DNA from: Diplocloster agilis
GTDB lineage: Bacteria > Bacillota > Clostridia > Lachnospirales > Lachnospiraceae
Length of the DNA stretch: 64,000 nucleotides
NCBI RefSeq assembly: GCF_019042275.1
Contig: NZ_JAHQCW010000023.1
Span: 1 to 64,000 of the forward strand
Direction of reading: 5' to 3'
The notes below the pieces were generated by a model that saw only the letters and a list, made by a program, of their open reading frames with translations, was not told where the DNA came from and did no database searches. Shown in pieces: positions 51,872 to 61,451 of the stretch. The first letter of the stretch is position 1, and every line of letters begins with the position of its first letter. Both the position numbers and the translations under genes were made by a program.

Positions 51872-52913
51872 TCAAAAAAGCATCCGGGAGATATTTTTGG
51901 CCGCAGCGGCACTTATCATTATCCTTCTCTATCTGACGGCCAGCCTGTATCTGACCCGTGAGAATCCTCAAAGAGTCCTGATATGGACGCTTGCGGTTCT
52001 GTTTTCACTGTTATTGGCCGGGATTATGGGAGTGGGATATTATCTGTGCCGGCGGCGTATGGACCGCATAACGGAGCAGATCTGCGACAGCATCGACCGG
52101 CTGATCGACGGCAAAAAGATAGTAGGAAGCAAAGAGCGGGAAACCCTTACTTCAAAAATCACAATGAAGCTGGATAAACTTTCCGATGTCACCGCTTCCG
52201 CAGTAGCCCAAAGCCTCAGCCAAAAGCAGGAGGTTCAGCAAATGGTCTCCGATATTTCCCACCAGCTGAAAACGCCTATCGCGAATATTCGGATGTACAG
52301 TGATACGATTGCCAACAGTGAATTGCCAAAACAGCAGGAGCAGAAATTTCTGGAAGTCCTGAACGGACAGGTTAAAAAGCTTGAGTTTTTAGTAAACGCC
52401 TTGATTAAAATGTCCAGATTGGAAAGTCGCCTGATCCATCTGCAGAAAGCGGATACCCAGGTGTCCGCCTTATTGGAGGAAATAACCGATTCCGTTACTC
52501 CCCGAGCGGATGAAAAACACATCCGAATCCAAATAGCCTGCCCTGAAATCCTGACGCTTGCCTGCGATCCCAAATGGACCGCAGAAGCGCTGTTTAATAT
52601 ACTGGAAAACGCGGTAAAATATACCGAAGAAAACGGCCGGATCTTCATCCGGGCGGAGCGGCTTGAGATGTACAGCAAGATTGAGATCACGGATAATGGC
52701 ATCGGCATCTCTCCCGAACGGGTAAACGACATTTTTAAAAGATTTTACAGAGACAGCCAGGTCAGGCGAATCGAGGGTCTCGGCATCGGTCTCTACCTGT
52801 CCCGCCATATCATCAGCCAGCAGGGCGGCTACATCCGCGTACAATCAAGGCCGGGGCAGGGCTCCACGTTTTCCGTGTTTTTACCGAATGGAGGAGGAAA
52901 AGGGCCGGTATAA
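51864..52913 (+). CDS. Sensor histidine kinase
   Basis: A 349-residue kinase with two membrane segments (about 11-31 and 41-62) and a very short extracytoplasmic loop, so it probably senses through its membrane part or the transporter. HAMP-like linker, phosphoacceptor VSDISHQLKTPIANIRMYSD, N-box LENAVKYTEENG, G-boxes DNGIGIS and GLGIGLYLSR. The start overlaps the regulator's stop by eight bases, with CGGAGG upstream. Confidence 0.92.
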   Translation: MNNQKSIREIFLAAAALIIILLYLTASLYLTRENPQRVLIWTLAVLFSLLLAGIMGVGYYLCRRRMDRITEQICDSIDRLIDGKKIVGSKERETLTSKITMKLDKLSDVTASAVAQSLSQKQEVQQMVSDISHQLKTPIANIRMYSDTIANSELPKQQEQKFLEVLNGQVKKLEFLVNALIKMSRLESRLIHLQKADTQVSALLEEITDSVTPRADEKHIRIQIACPEILTLACDPKWTAEALFNILENAVKYTEENGRIFIRAERLEMYSKIEITDNGIGISPERVNDIFKRFYRDSQVRRIEGLGIGLYLSRHIISQQGGYIRVQSRPGQGSTFSVFLPNGGGKGPV

Positions 52914-52924
52914 CGATTTGCAAC

Positions 52925-52972
52925 AGAGGTCCCGGACAGCCGGAGCAAAAAAAACGGCTGCCCGGGGCCTCC
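52925..52972. other. Hairpin after the kinase gene
   Basis: GAGGTCCCGGACAGCCG pairs with CGGCTGCCCGGGGCCTC around an A-rich loop. No T run follows, so it may slow rather than end transcription toward the ABC genes. Confidence 0.6.
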
Positions 52973-53098
52973 CTCTTATTAATGCAGAAAAAAATATATT
53001 GAATGTTACAAGATTGAGAGGATTCCTTGAGACTTTGAGAGGGTTTTGAAACTTTCGGGTGCTATGATGGAGTTATCAAAGGAAAGGGTGAGAAACTT

Positions 53099-53773
53099 AT
53101 GAGTATATTAGAGACGAAGGACTTGAAAAAGTATTATGGGAGCGGCAGCCAGATGGTTAAGGCGTTAGACGGCGTGTCACTGGAGATAGAAAAGGGCAGT
53201 TTTACGGCGGTGGTAGGCACATCGGGCAGTGGAAAATCCACACTGCTGCATATGATCGGCGGCTTGGATACCCCTACTTCCGGCAGCGTTACGGTGGGCG
53301 GGAAGGAGCTTTCCAGCATGAGCGATGAGGAGCTTACGATCTTCCGGCGCCGTCAGATCGGATTCGTGTTTCAGAATTATAATCTGGTGCCGATCCTGAA
53401 TGTGTATGAAAATATTGTGCTGCCTATCGAGCTGGATGGAAGCAAGCCGGATCAGGAATATATTAAGGAGATCGTTCAGCTGATCGGCCTGAAGGACCGC
53501 CTGGACAGCATGCCGAACCAGCTGTCCGGGGGACAGCAGCAAAGAGTGGCTATCGCCCGGGCCCTGGCGGCCAAACCGGCAATCCTGCTGGCGGATGAAC
53601 CCACCGGTAATCTGGACAGCCGTACCAGTCAGGATGTGTTAAGCCTGTTGAAAACTACCGGAGAGAAGTTCCATCAGACCATGATGATAATCACGCATAA
53701 TGAAGAGATTGCCCAGATGGCGGATGAGACGATCCGTATCGAGGATGGAAAAATCGCGGAAAGCAGGTGGTAA
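53099..53773 (+). CDS. ABC transporter ATPase (MacB/LolD/BceA class)
   Basis: A 224-residue ATPase. Walker [21 protein letters not shown]-loop [18 protein letters not shown], signature [16 protein letters not shown], Walker [17 protein letters not shown]-loop ITHNEEIA. This subgroup energises FtsX-type permeases rather than import. The ATG follows AAAGGGTGAG. The direct repeats TTGAGAGG...TTGAGACT and TTGAGAGG...TTGAAACT at 53014-53054, just upstream, may bind the response regulator. Confidence 0.93.
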   Translation: MSILETKDLKKYYGSGSQMVKALDGVSLEIEKGSFTAVVGTSGSGKSTLLHMIGGLDTPTSGSVTVGGKELSSMSDEELTIFRRRQIGFVFQNYNLVPILNVYENIVLPIELDGSKPDQEYIKEIVQLIGLKDRLDSMPNQLSGGQQQRVAIARALAAKPAILLADEPTGNLDSRTSQDVLSLLKTTGEKFHQTMMIITHNEEIAQMADETIRIEDGKIAESRW

Positions 53774-56223
53774 TCATGGGTCTGGACAAAAACAATAACA
53801 GGAATGTCGTAAATAAGATAGCCAAAAAGGATCTGCATAAAAACAGGAACCTGAATCTGTTTACCTGTATGACGGTAGCCTTAAGCGTAGCGCTGATCCT
53901 AACCTTTTTGCTGTATGGATTCGGAAGCGCGACAGAAAAATTAAGAAGGATGGAAGAGCGCTCCCAGGTAACTTACGAACAAGTAACGAAAGAACAGCTG
54001 GAACAGATCAAAGACCGCCCGGATATTCTGTGGGCCGGCGGCAGTATGAGCGCCGGAAGCGCGAAGGTCGGAACGGCCCGGCTGGTAGTCTTTTACCAGG
54101 ACGCAGTGATGGCGGAAAAAAATGAATTGAAATATACGGGGGAACTGCCCGAAGAGGGAACGGAACTGATGCTGCCCAGGGACTATCTGGAACGTCTTAA
54201 TATAAAAGCGTCGCCAGGAGATACCGTCTCTCTTGACCTGGGAGACGGACAGACGAGGGATTATAGTTTAAGCGGAATCAGCGAAGCTCCCTCCAAGGGC
54301 GGCGGCATCTATCGGATCGTGGCGTCTCAGAATGTGATCGGCCTGCTGACCGGCCGGCCTTCCGATCGAGTGGACGCGGTAGTCGATATGAAAAATGCAA
54401 CGAATATGACGCTTAGCGAAGCCACGGAGAAGGCGGCGCAGATCGGGGCCGAATACGGGATTTCGGAAGAACAGATTAAGATGGCGGAATCCTTTTTTAA
54501 CCAGGCGTCGGTTTCCAGAATCGGCACCCTCACCATCGTAATGCTGGCTGCGGTCGCTGTTCTGATCCTTTTGTCGGCGGGCATTGTCATTAAGAATATC
54601 TTCTACATTTCTGTGGCGGGAAAAGTGCGGGAATATGGCCAGCTGCGTACGATCGGAGCTACACAGAAGCAGGTCCGCCGCCTGGTTACCAGGGAAGGGA
54701 TGGTTCTGGCAGCCAGGGGAATCCCTTTCGGCCTGGCGTTTGGATGCCTGATGGGATACATTCTGGTGCCCAAGGGGTGGGAATGGAAGACGGCTCTGCT
54801 CTGCGGTATCGTGTGTGTACTGTTCGGGTTCGCAGGGGTCAGGCTGGCCGTCAGAAAACCGGCCCGGATCGCCGCGAAAACTTCACCGATCGAGGCTGCC
54901 CAATACACCGGTTATGAAGGAAAACATACCGGTACAAAAAACCTGACGCGGAGCCTGAATCCTTCCTACCTGGGTATTCTGAATCTGAAGCGGAGCAAAA
55001 AGAAGACAGCCATGACCATGTGCTCTTTAGTTCTGGCGGGAATTCTGCTGGGAACCATCTGCACCTTTGTCGTATCCTACAAGCCGGAACAAGTGGCGTT
55101 ATCCCAGTTCCCCAACGGGGAATATCAGGTAAGCCTGACGGTAGATCAGGGATATGGAGCGGACACCAGCCAGAGCAGCCGGATGAAGAACATGACGGAG
55201 CTGCAAAAAAGCGGTCTGATGGCTGAGGTGGAAGAGCAGATTATGAACATCGATGGTGTCAGACAGATCCGGCCCTGGTATCTGGTAGAGATCAAACAGG
55301 ATATATTTCAGGAAGAAAGAGAAGGTTCCATTAACGGCCTGGAAGAACAGGATTTCGCCCTGCTCAAACAGATGAATTACGAAGGGCCTCAAACTTATGA
55401 AGAACTAAACGCGCAAATGGGAGTGATCCTGGAATTAGGAAGCAACAGCAGGCTGAAAGAGCACCCCGTTCACATCGGAGATACCTTCCACGTGACCTAC
55501 TGTGACCCGTCGGGACAGGAAACCGTCGTGGAAATGCCGGTTATTGCCACTTACAACCAGATCCTATGGCAGCAGGCAAACAAAGTGGATTACGGCGAAA
55601 TCCCCCTTTCCATCATGGGCAGTATGCTGCTGATGCCTGTGTCCCAGCTGGAGCAGATGACCGGTACCGACAGTTCCTACGGAATTGAATTTGCCGTAGA
55701 TCCATCCAAAGCGCAGTCCATAGAAAACACGTTGACAGATCTGTATGCCGAAAGCGGTAACCTGAACGTCATGTCCAAACAGGAGAATATGGATGCAGCC
55801 AGGGAGATGATGGAGCCCATGAAGATCGTGCTCAATGTACTGGCCGCGTTCCTCATCTTGTTCGGCATCATCAACCTGATCAATACGGAGCTTACGAACC
55901 TGTACAGCCGCCGCCGGGAGATCGCCGTTCTCCAGTCGGTCGGCATGACCAAACGTCAGGTCGGCAAAATGTTGAGCCAAGAGAGCACCATATATACCGT
56001 AGTAACCATCGCCTTTACCGTGATCGTCGGAAGCCTTATGGGCTATGGCCTGCAGTACGCGATGGAAAATGCGCTGATGGTCCCGATGGAATATACATTC
56101 CCATTAATCCCGGTTCTGCTATATATTGCTGCCCTGCTGGGAGTACAGTTTACAATGAACGCTTACGGTTCGCGGATGCTGGCACAGCAGCCTCTGGTGG
56201 AGCGGATTAGGCAGGCGGAATAG
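53767..56223 (+). CDS. ABC transporter permease with two FtsX domains
   Basis: An 818-residue membrane protein. A membrane segment near 35-55, a large extracytoplasmic region (60-250), three segments at about 255-380, a further segment near 420, a second extracytoplasmic region (440-680) and three final segments (about 690-805). The pattern is that of a MacB/FtsX-type duplicated permease; INTELTNLYSRRREIAVLQSVGMTKRQV is the conserved FtsX block. It overlaps the ATPase gene by seven bases. Together with the kinase pair it is probably a sensing and resistance system for a membrane-active peptide. Confidence 0.87.
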   Translation: MVIMGLDKNNNRNVVNKIAKKDLHKNRNLNLFTCMTVALSVALILTFLLYGFGSATEKLRRMEERSQVTYEQVTKEQLEQIKDRPDILWAGGSMSAGSAKVGTARLVVFYQDAVMAEKNELKYTGELPEEGTELMLPRDYLERLNIKASPGDTVSLDLGDGQTRDYSLSGISEAPSKGGGIYRIVASQNVIGLLTGRPSDRVDAVVDMKNATNMTLSEATEKAAQIGAEYGISEEQIKMAESFFNQASVSRIGTLTIVMLAAVAVLILLSAGIVIKNIFYISVAGKVREYGQLRTIGATQKQVRRLVTREGMVLAARGIPFGLAFGCLMGYILVPKGWEWKTALLCGIVCVLFGFAGVRLAVRKPARIAAKTSPIEAAQYTGYEGKHTGTKNLTRSLNPSYLGILNLKRSKKKTAMTMCSLVLAGILLGTICTFVVSYKPEQVALSQFPNGEYQVSLTVDQGYGADTSQSSRMKNMTELQKSGLMAEVEEQIMNIDGVRQIRPWYLVEIKQDIFQEEREGSINGLEEQDFALLKQMNYEGPQTYEELNAQMGVILELGSNSRLKEHPVHIGDTFHVTYCDPSGQETVVEMPVIATYNQILWQQANKVDYGEIPLSIMGSMLLMPVSQLEQMTGTDSSYGIEFAVDPSKAQSIENTLTDLYAESGNLNVMSKQENMDAAREMMEPMKIVLNVLAAFLILFGIINLINTELTNLYSRRREIAVLQSVGMTKRQVGKMLSQESTIYTVVTIAFTVIVGSLMGYGLQYAMENALMVPMEYTFPLIPVLLYIAALLGVQFTMNAYGSRMLAQQPLVERIRQAE

Positions 56224-56228
56224 AGAGA

Positions 56229-56268
56229 GCCCGCTTCGGGTCTAGCGGCGGTTGTAAGTGAAGCGGGC
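56229..56268. terminator. Inverted repeat between two convergent permease genes
   Basis: GCCCGCTTC at 56229-56237 and GAAGCGGGC at 56260-56268. It straddles the stop codons of the two convergent permease genes; no long T run. Confidence 0.5.
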
Positions 56269-58269
56269 AGTTAGGTAATAGATGCCGTAGAGCAGAGTGA
56301 ACAAGAAGAGTGAATATCCAAGGGATTGGTAAATCCAAAGCCGGCTGGTAAAGATGGGTAAATGGAACTCTGTGTAGTGGATTTTTTCTGCGGTTATCGA
56401 AATAAGACTGGTGCTTATGACGAGGGCAGGCAGGATCGGTAGTATGAAAAGCAATGTCAGATATCGGTTGTTTTGTTTGGTGATCTGCTTATTGGACATG
56501 CCAAGGCGGCGGAGAATGTTGTCCTGCTGTTGTTTCTTTTCTTTGTCGCTTAACAACTGGGTTGCCAGAATGGCTGCACCGGTGATTTCTAAAATGAGCG
56601 CCAGATAAAAGAGGCAGATTAAGAAGGAGTACATTTGGGACAGAGATTCTTTTTGCGCCCATTTTCCGGTGAGGTAATCTGCGGTGGAATGGACTAGCGC
56701 AGTGCCGTATTTACCATTTGTGGAACGGATCGTGCTTCTGTCCAGGAGGATTAGCCGGTCATGGGAAGCGGCGATGATGGTTTGCAGGGAAATGCTGTTG
56801 AGGGGAGATTCGGTTATCGCGGCATAGAGGCTGTATCGTATTTCCAACCGGACGGCTATCGGGTCGGGGATTATGATTATATAGTCGTATCCGTTACCGT
56901 AGGGCTCGCTTTGGGAAAAGGGTTCGGTTAAGATTCCGCCGGCGGTTAATGTGCGGCCGGACAGGGTGATTTTTGGATTTTGTGATATATAGCTGGTGAA
57001 GCTGGTTTTTAGGGCTGGGACGCAATGGATATAGTAGCTGTTTTCGTTTAGTTCCGCTTTTTCGTATCCCAGTATTTTTCTTAAGATTGTGTAGTCGCTC
57101 TGGGCCATATAGGTGTCGTATTGGTATTCTTCGTAGATAAAGCTTCGCGGGCGGCCTACGGCGGTCACTGTTTTGCCGCGGACGGCAAGAAAGTCCTGTT
57201 TCGAATTGGTATAAATGTTATAAGCATGGCTGGATCGGATGGGGGCTGCGGGCGCAATGAGTTTCTCATAGACGGAAAAATCCCGGCTCTCTTTGTTGTG
57301 GAGAATCATAAGATCAAAGACGTTTGAACTGACGCTCCGGGCTGCAAGACTGCTGGCGGAGATGCCGATTCCGATAAAGGTGAGCGCCAGTGTGAACAGG
57401 ATCGAGAGGACCGCCATAGCAATACTCATCGAACGTATTTTGGAAGTGAAAAGCCGGAAGGTGATCAGATGGTCTTTGGTGTACTTCCAGGCAATTCGAT
57501 TTTCTGATATTGCCACAAGAAAGGAAGGAATGCTCAGAAAAAAGCCGAATAAGAACAGGGACAGCAGTAGCATTCCCAGCAGATAATCATATCCCCTGCC
57601 AAGCGGCTGCACAGTAATAAAGGTAAGACCCAGGCAGCCGGAGATGATGGAAAGCAAAAAGACAGTTATGGCGGACGCCCTGCCGGCCAGCAGGTGTTTT
57701 TCATTTTGCCGGTCATAATAGAGCAGATCGTATAGTTTTATCCTGCGGACCCATTTTCTGCTTTTTAGAAGGGAAAATAAAAAAATAGCAGCAAAATAAA
57801 GCAGAGTCAGAACTGCCGTCCGGAGCGACAATCTGAAATTGAGCGAGTAGGATTGCGCAAACATGCCAAGCAACGCCGCCTGAAGCAGTTGGGACAGCAG
57901 GATGCCGGCCGGAAGGCTGAGCAGATAGGCGATGGCTCCGATGATTAAATTTTCCCGGAAAATAAGCCTGCTGATAGAACGGTTGGGGATGCCGGAGACC
58001 ATGTATATACTGAATTCTCTGCTGCGCCTTTTGAGCATGTAGTTTGTCATATAATTTACGATCCAGCCCAAAACGAGGATGATGAGCAGTGTTGAAACGG
58101 TAATCATGTATGGCAGTATTTCCAGTTCAGACAGCGCTTTTATGCTATCAGAGAAAATGAAAGCGTTGAAGGCGTACATGGAGGAGACGGAGCATATGAG
58201 GGTGACCAGATACAGCGTATAATCCCGGAACTGCCGTTTGGCGTTACGTACAGACAATGTTCCTAACAT
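56242..58269 (-). CDS. Bce-type ABC transporter permease
   Basis: A 675-residue permease. One N-terminal segment (about 16-36), a group of segments up to about 300, a large extracytoplasmic loop (about 320-520) and two to three segments at the C-terminus. This matches BceB-like permeases of peptide-antibiotic detoxification, in which the big loop binds the drug and signals to the kinase. RSREFSIYMVSGIPNRSISRLIF is the FtsX-type coupling region. It overlaps the ATPase gene by seven bases. Confidence 0.87.
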   Translation of the reverse strand: MLGTLSVRNAKRQFRDYTLYLVTLICSVSSMYAFNAFIFSDSIKALSELEILPYMITVSTLLIILVLGWIVNYMTNYMLKRRSREFSIYMVSGIPNRSISRLIFRENLIIGAIAYLLSLPAGILLSQLLQAALLGMFAQSYSLNFRLSLRTAVLTLLYFAAIFLFSLLKSRKWVRRIKLYDLLYYDRQNEKHLLAGRASAITVFLLSIISGCLGLTFITVQPLGRGYDYLLGMLLLSLFLFGFFLSIPSFLVAISENRIAWKYTKDHLITFRLFTSKIRSMSIAMAVLSILFTLALTFIGIGISASSLAARSVSSNVFDLMILHNKESRDFSVYEKLIAPAAPIRSSHAYNIYTNSKQDFLAVRGKTVTAVGRPRSFIYEEYQYDTYMAQSDYTILRKILGYEKAELNENSYYIHCVPALKTSFTSYISQNPKITLSGRTLTAGGILTEPFSQSEPYGNGYDYIIIIPDPIAVRLEIRYSLYAAITESPLNSISLQTIIAASHDRLILLDRSTIRSTNGKYGTALVHSTADYLTGKWAQKESLSQMYSFLICLFYLALILEITGAAILATQLLSDKEKKQQQDNILRRLGMSNKQITKQNNRYLTLLFILPILPALVISTSLISITAEKIHYTEFHLPIFTSRLWIYQSLGYSLFLFTLLYGIYYLTARFTYNRR

Positions 58270-59033
58270 GGCCGCTCACCTCCAAGCACAGAAAGGACAT
58301 CCAGTATTTCGTGATAGAATACACTGCGAGATTTTTCACCCTTTATGATTTCATTGAATATTTTTCCGTCTTTAAGGAACAGAATGCGGCTAGCGTAACT
58401 GGCGCTGAACGGGTCATGGGTCACCATGATGATCGTTGCATTTGATTTCCTGTTGCGTTCCGACATGATTTCCAGCAGGATCCGGGCTGCATTTGAATCC
58501 AGTGAGCCTGTAGGCTCGTCGGCCATAATCAGATTGGGGCCGCCGGTTACGGCCCGCGCGAACGCGCATCGCTGTTTTTGGCCGCCGGAGACCTGATAGG
58601 GAAATTTTCCCAGCGCATCCCCAAGCTGTAAGGAATCCGCGATCTTGTGAACGCGGCTGTCAATCTCGTGAGGCGGCAGACGGTGAAGCGTTAAAGGCAA
58701 AGCGATATTCTCTTCCAGAGTCAGGTTATCCAGCAGATTAAAATCTTGGAACACAAAGCCGAGATGATCCCGCCGGAAGGCCGCCAGATTGTCTTCCGGT
58801 ATGGAAGTGATATCTTGCTCCTCCAAATATATGTGCCCCGCGCTTACGGAGTCAATGGTAGAGATACAGTTAAGCAGAGTGGTTTTGCCGGAGCCGGACG
58901 CGCCCATCACACTGATAAATTCTCCTGTCTCTACTTGAAAGCTTACCCGATCCAGCGCTTTTGTTACGGCGCCTTGATTGCCGTAATATTTTTCGATCTG
59001 TTCCACTCGGAGTAAAGGTTGCCTGCGGTTCAT
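58263..59033 (-). CDS. Bce-type ABC transporter ATPase
   Basis: A 256-residue ATPase. Walker A MGASGSGKTTLLNCISTID, Q-loop FVFQDFNLLDNLTLEENIAL, signature VSGGQKQRCAFARAV, Walker B LIMADEPTGSLDSNAA, H-loop VTHDPFSASYA. It powers the 56242-58269 permease. It begins at the last base of the small membrane protein gene, so the two are tightly coupled. Confidence 0.93.
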   Translation of the reverse strand: MNRRQPLLRVEQIEKYYGNQGAVTKALDRVSFQVETGEFISVMGASGSGKTTLLNCISTIDSVSAGHIYLEEQDITSIPEDNLAAFRRDHLGFVFQDFNLLDNLTLEENIALPLTLHRLPPHEIDSRVHKIADSLQLGDALGKFPYQVSGGQKQRCAFARAVTGGPNLIMADEPTGSLDSNAARILLEIMSERNRKSNATIIMVTHDPFSASYASRILFLKDGKIFNEIIKGEKSRSVFYHEILDVLSVLGGERPC

Positions 59034-59485
59034 TACGGTTCCACCACCCTTCCATCTGTAATAGTAATATCCCGGTCGGCAAATTTTAAGACGTAGGTTT
59101 TGGTCATGTCATCTGCCGTTTCGATATAGATTTTCATAGTTCCCTGCATCGTCGGGGAAAATTCATCTTCCAAAGTATAGGTCTTGATTTCTTCTATAAC
59201 AGTTCCGTCTATACCCCGCACAGTGCTTTCCTCAAGTGTTGGGATGACATTCCGGAAGGGAAAGTGTCCGTCGATGGTCACCTCTTTGACAGTTCCGCCT
59301 TCGGTTATAAAGACAACTCCGCTGGAATCGGACCGGATTCCCGACGCCTTTGATAATAGAAAAATCAAACACAGGCCCAGAATCATAACTGCCAAGCCGG
59401 CCGCGGCAATAAGAAACCTCTTGTTTACACGGCCCTTTGCGGGAGGAATGGTTCTCCCGCGAACCTCTTTTCTGCTGCTTCGCAC
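59033..59485 (-). CDS. Small membrane-anchored protein of the Bce-type operon
   Basis: A 150-residue protein with no recognised family. A basic N-terminus (RSSRKEVRGRTIPPAKGRVNKR) precedes one membrane segment (about 24-44, FLIAAAGLAVMILGLCLIFL), and the remaining 105 residues should lie outside: a small beta-rich domain with VVFITEGGTVKEVTIDGH, GTVIEEIKTYTLEDEF and YVLKFADRDITITDGRV. A GTG start is supported by AGGAGGTG. It is the first gene after the regulated promoter, so it is likely an accessory to sensing or binding of the drug. Confidence 0.72.
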   Translation of the reverse strand: MRSSRKEVRGRTIPPAKGRVNKRFLIAAAGLAVMILGLCLIFLLSKASGIRSDSSGVVFITEGGTVKEVTIDGHFPFRNVIPTLEESTVRGIDGTVIEEIKTYTLEDEFSPTMQGTMKIYIETADDMTKTYVLKFADRDITITDGRVVEP

Positions 59486-59566
59486 ACTTATACACCTCCT
59501 TTTTTGATATATCTACATTTTAAAAGGAGGCGGGACCGGATGGTATAAAAGTCCATTCATTTTATC

Positions 59567-59580
59567 TGACAGTTTTGTAA
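59567..59580. promoter_or_regulatory. BceR-like operator
   Basis: TGACA, four bases, TGTAA. This matches the TnACA-N4-TGTAA box described for BceR-type regulators. It lies about 80 bp before the small membrane protein gene, on the promoter side, with a possible weak -10 (TATACC, - strand) downstream. Confidence 0.65.
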
Positions 59581-59622
59581 GATTATATCATAGGCAGCGG
59601 AACCGTTCTGTCCGGAGGGTCA

Positions 59623-60645
59623 TCAGTCCAGCGGTTTTATTTTCAGATAATCATTTTTCGGAAAATAAAGGGTGACGGTCGTATATTGGTTTGGCTCAGA
59701 TGCTATCTCTATGCCGATGCCGAGTTTATCGCACAGCTGTTTACAAAGATACAAACCGATGCCGGTGGCATGATTCCCGGTTCTGCCGTTGCTTCCAACA
59801 AAGCCTTTATCGAATACGCGGCCAATCTCGCTGGGTTTAATGCCAATGCCATGATCCGTGACAGATAATGCGATATAATTTCCCTTGTCCTGAGAGACGA
59901 TCTCTATAACCGGCGGGCGCTCTCCCTGATATTTGATGCTGTTGAGGAGAATCTGACTGAGAATAAAATGAACCCACTTATCATCTGAATATACGGAATC
60001 ATAAATAGCGTCCGCATGGACGTTCACTCCATTTTGGATCAAAAATTGCTTGTTTCTGACCAGCACATCCAGGACACAGTCCTTCAGCGGGATTTCTCTG
60101 ATCAGATAATCCTTTTCCACGCTTCCCAACCGGGCATAGAACAGAACACGTTCTACATCCTGTTCGATTAATCCCGTCTGAGCTGCAATTTTCCGCGTGA
60201 TATCCGACTTATTATTTTCACAGATCAACTGAATACCCGTAATCGGAACCTTGATTTCATGAATCCATTGTTCGATATAATCCCGATACTCATCATTTAC
60301 CCGTTTTGCATGCGCTACCTCATTCGTCATCGACTTAAAAGCCTCTTTCACAAGCCGGAAATACACCTGTTCCAAAACGGATTCCGGCCTGTCCACGATT
60401 TCTGCCAGCAGATATTTTTGATTCAGGGATTCGAAGACAGAAAGCAATTGTCCGATCCGCTTCCTTTGCTTCCAATAATCAAAGCCCAAGGCCCCGGTTA
60501 CGATACAGGCATAGCATATCCACAATAAAATAAGCTCTGCCCTGCCGACACCGAAAAAAACCAGCAATATGGAAAAGAACAAGCCGCCGGCAAGACAAAT
60601 AAGTAAAGTGCCTTTTTTCTCATCAACATAGTCAGATATTATCAT
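59623..60645 (-). CDS. Bce-type intramembrane-sensing histidine kinase
   Basis: A 340-residue kinase with two membrane segments (about 12-31 and 36-54) and almost no extracytoplasmic loop, as in BceS-type kinases that read the transporter state. Phosphoacceptor YIEQWIHEIKVPITGIQLI, N-box SQILLNSIKYQ, G-boxes DHGIGIKPSE and GIGLYLCKQL. The start overlaps the response-regulator stop (ATGA). Confidence 0.93.
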   Translation of the reverse strand: MIISDYVDEKKGTLLICLAGGLFFSILLVFFGVGRAELILLWICYACIVTGALGFDYWKQRKRIGQLLSVFESLNQKYLLAEIVDRPESVLEQVYFRLVKEAFKSMTNEVAHAKRVNDEYRDYIEQWIHEIKVPITGIQLICENNKSDITRKIAAQTGLIEQDVERVLFYARLGSVEKDYLIREIPLKDCVLDVLVRNKQFLIQNGVNVHADAIYDSVYSDDKWVHFILSQILLNSIKYQGERPPVIEIVSQDKGNYIALSVTDHGIGIKPSEIGRVFDKGFVGSNGRTGNHATGIGLYLCKQLCDKLGIGIEIASEPNQYTTVTLYFPKNDYLKIKPLD

Positions 60646-61307
60646 ATTTTATATCCCATGCCTCTTTTTGTCTGTATAAAATTATCCAATCCAAGTTCCC
60701 GCAGCTTCCCGCGTATCCGCATCATATTCACACTCAGGGTATTGTCATCCATATGGATGCCGTTATCCCACAGATACTCGATCAGGTCTAATCTGGAAAC
60801 AATTTTCCCCGGCCTCGTAAAAAGAACGTATAAAATTTTCAGTTCAGTCTTTGTCAATTCCGCCTCTTTACAGTCAAAGAGCAGCGTACCGGCTACCGGT
60901 TTGAGCTTCACACCCCGATACTCGACGTAATCCGGCTGCCCGTTCCCTTTTCCTTTTTTCAAAAGCAGACTGATCCGGGCCAGCATAACCGGGATATTAT
61001 ACGGCTTCGATATAAAATCATCCCCACCCAAAGTCAGGGCCTGCAGCTCATCCATTGCCGTATTGCGCCCGGTAATAAACAGTATCGGCGTAGCGGTAAA
61101 ACTACGTATACTTGTGCATAGACGATAACCGTCCTGTCCCGGCAAATTAACATCCAGTAGAATCAAATCAGGGCCATCTGCTTTGACTTGCCCGATAACA
61201 TCATCGAAATCTGCAATGCACTCAACGGAATATCCGGCGTTGGATAAAAGAAGTTTCAGCTCCTCTCGAATTATTTCGTCATCTTCGATAATCAATATTT
61301 TATACAT
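60642..61307 (-). CDS. Bce-type response regulator
   Basis: A 221-residue OmpR-type regulator: receiver with EDDEI, phospho-Asp in LILLDVNLPGQDGYR and Lys in ISKPYN, and a winged-helix DNA-binding domain at about 125-221 (LTKTELKILYVLFTRPGKIV, MDDNTLSVNMMRIRGKLREL, TKRGMGYKI). It probably acts at the box at 59567. The ATG at 61307 has CGGAGG upstream; a TTG six bases earlier is less likely. Confidence 0.93.
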   Translation of the reverse strand: MYKILIIEDDEIIREELKLLLSNAGYSVECIADFDDVIGQVKADGPDLILLDVNLPGQDGYRLCTSIRSFTATPILFITGRNTAMDELQALTLGGDDFISKPYNIPVMLARISLLLKKGKGNGQPDYVEYRGVKLKPVAGTLLFDCKEAELTKTELKILYVLFTRPGKIVSRLDLIEYLWDNGIHMDDNTLSVNMMRIRGKLRELGLDNFIQTKRGMGYKI

Positions 61308-61451
61308 GACCAAGCCTCCGTATTACAGAAGTTAACTCCTGTACCTTCTATTATATTTTGTGTACTGAAATAGCTCAAGTGTGAAATGAATATTATCATG
61401 TCTCACAAGTAAAAAAAATTCTGCACATGAATCTAAGCCATCACCAAAGCA

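Noticed and set aside
54603-55980. Several antisense frames over the 818-residue permease gene
   Set aside because: They follow the codon pattern of the sense gene and have no start signals.
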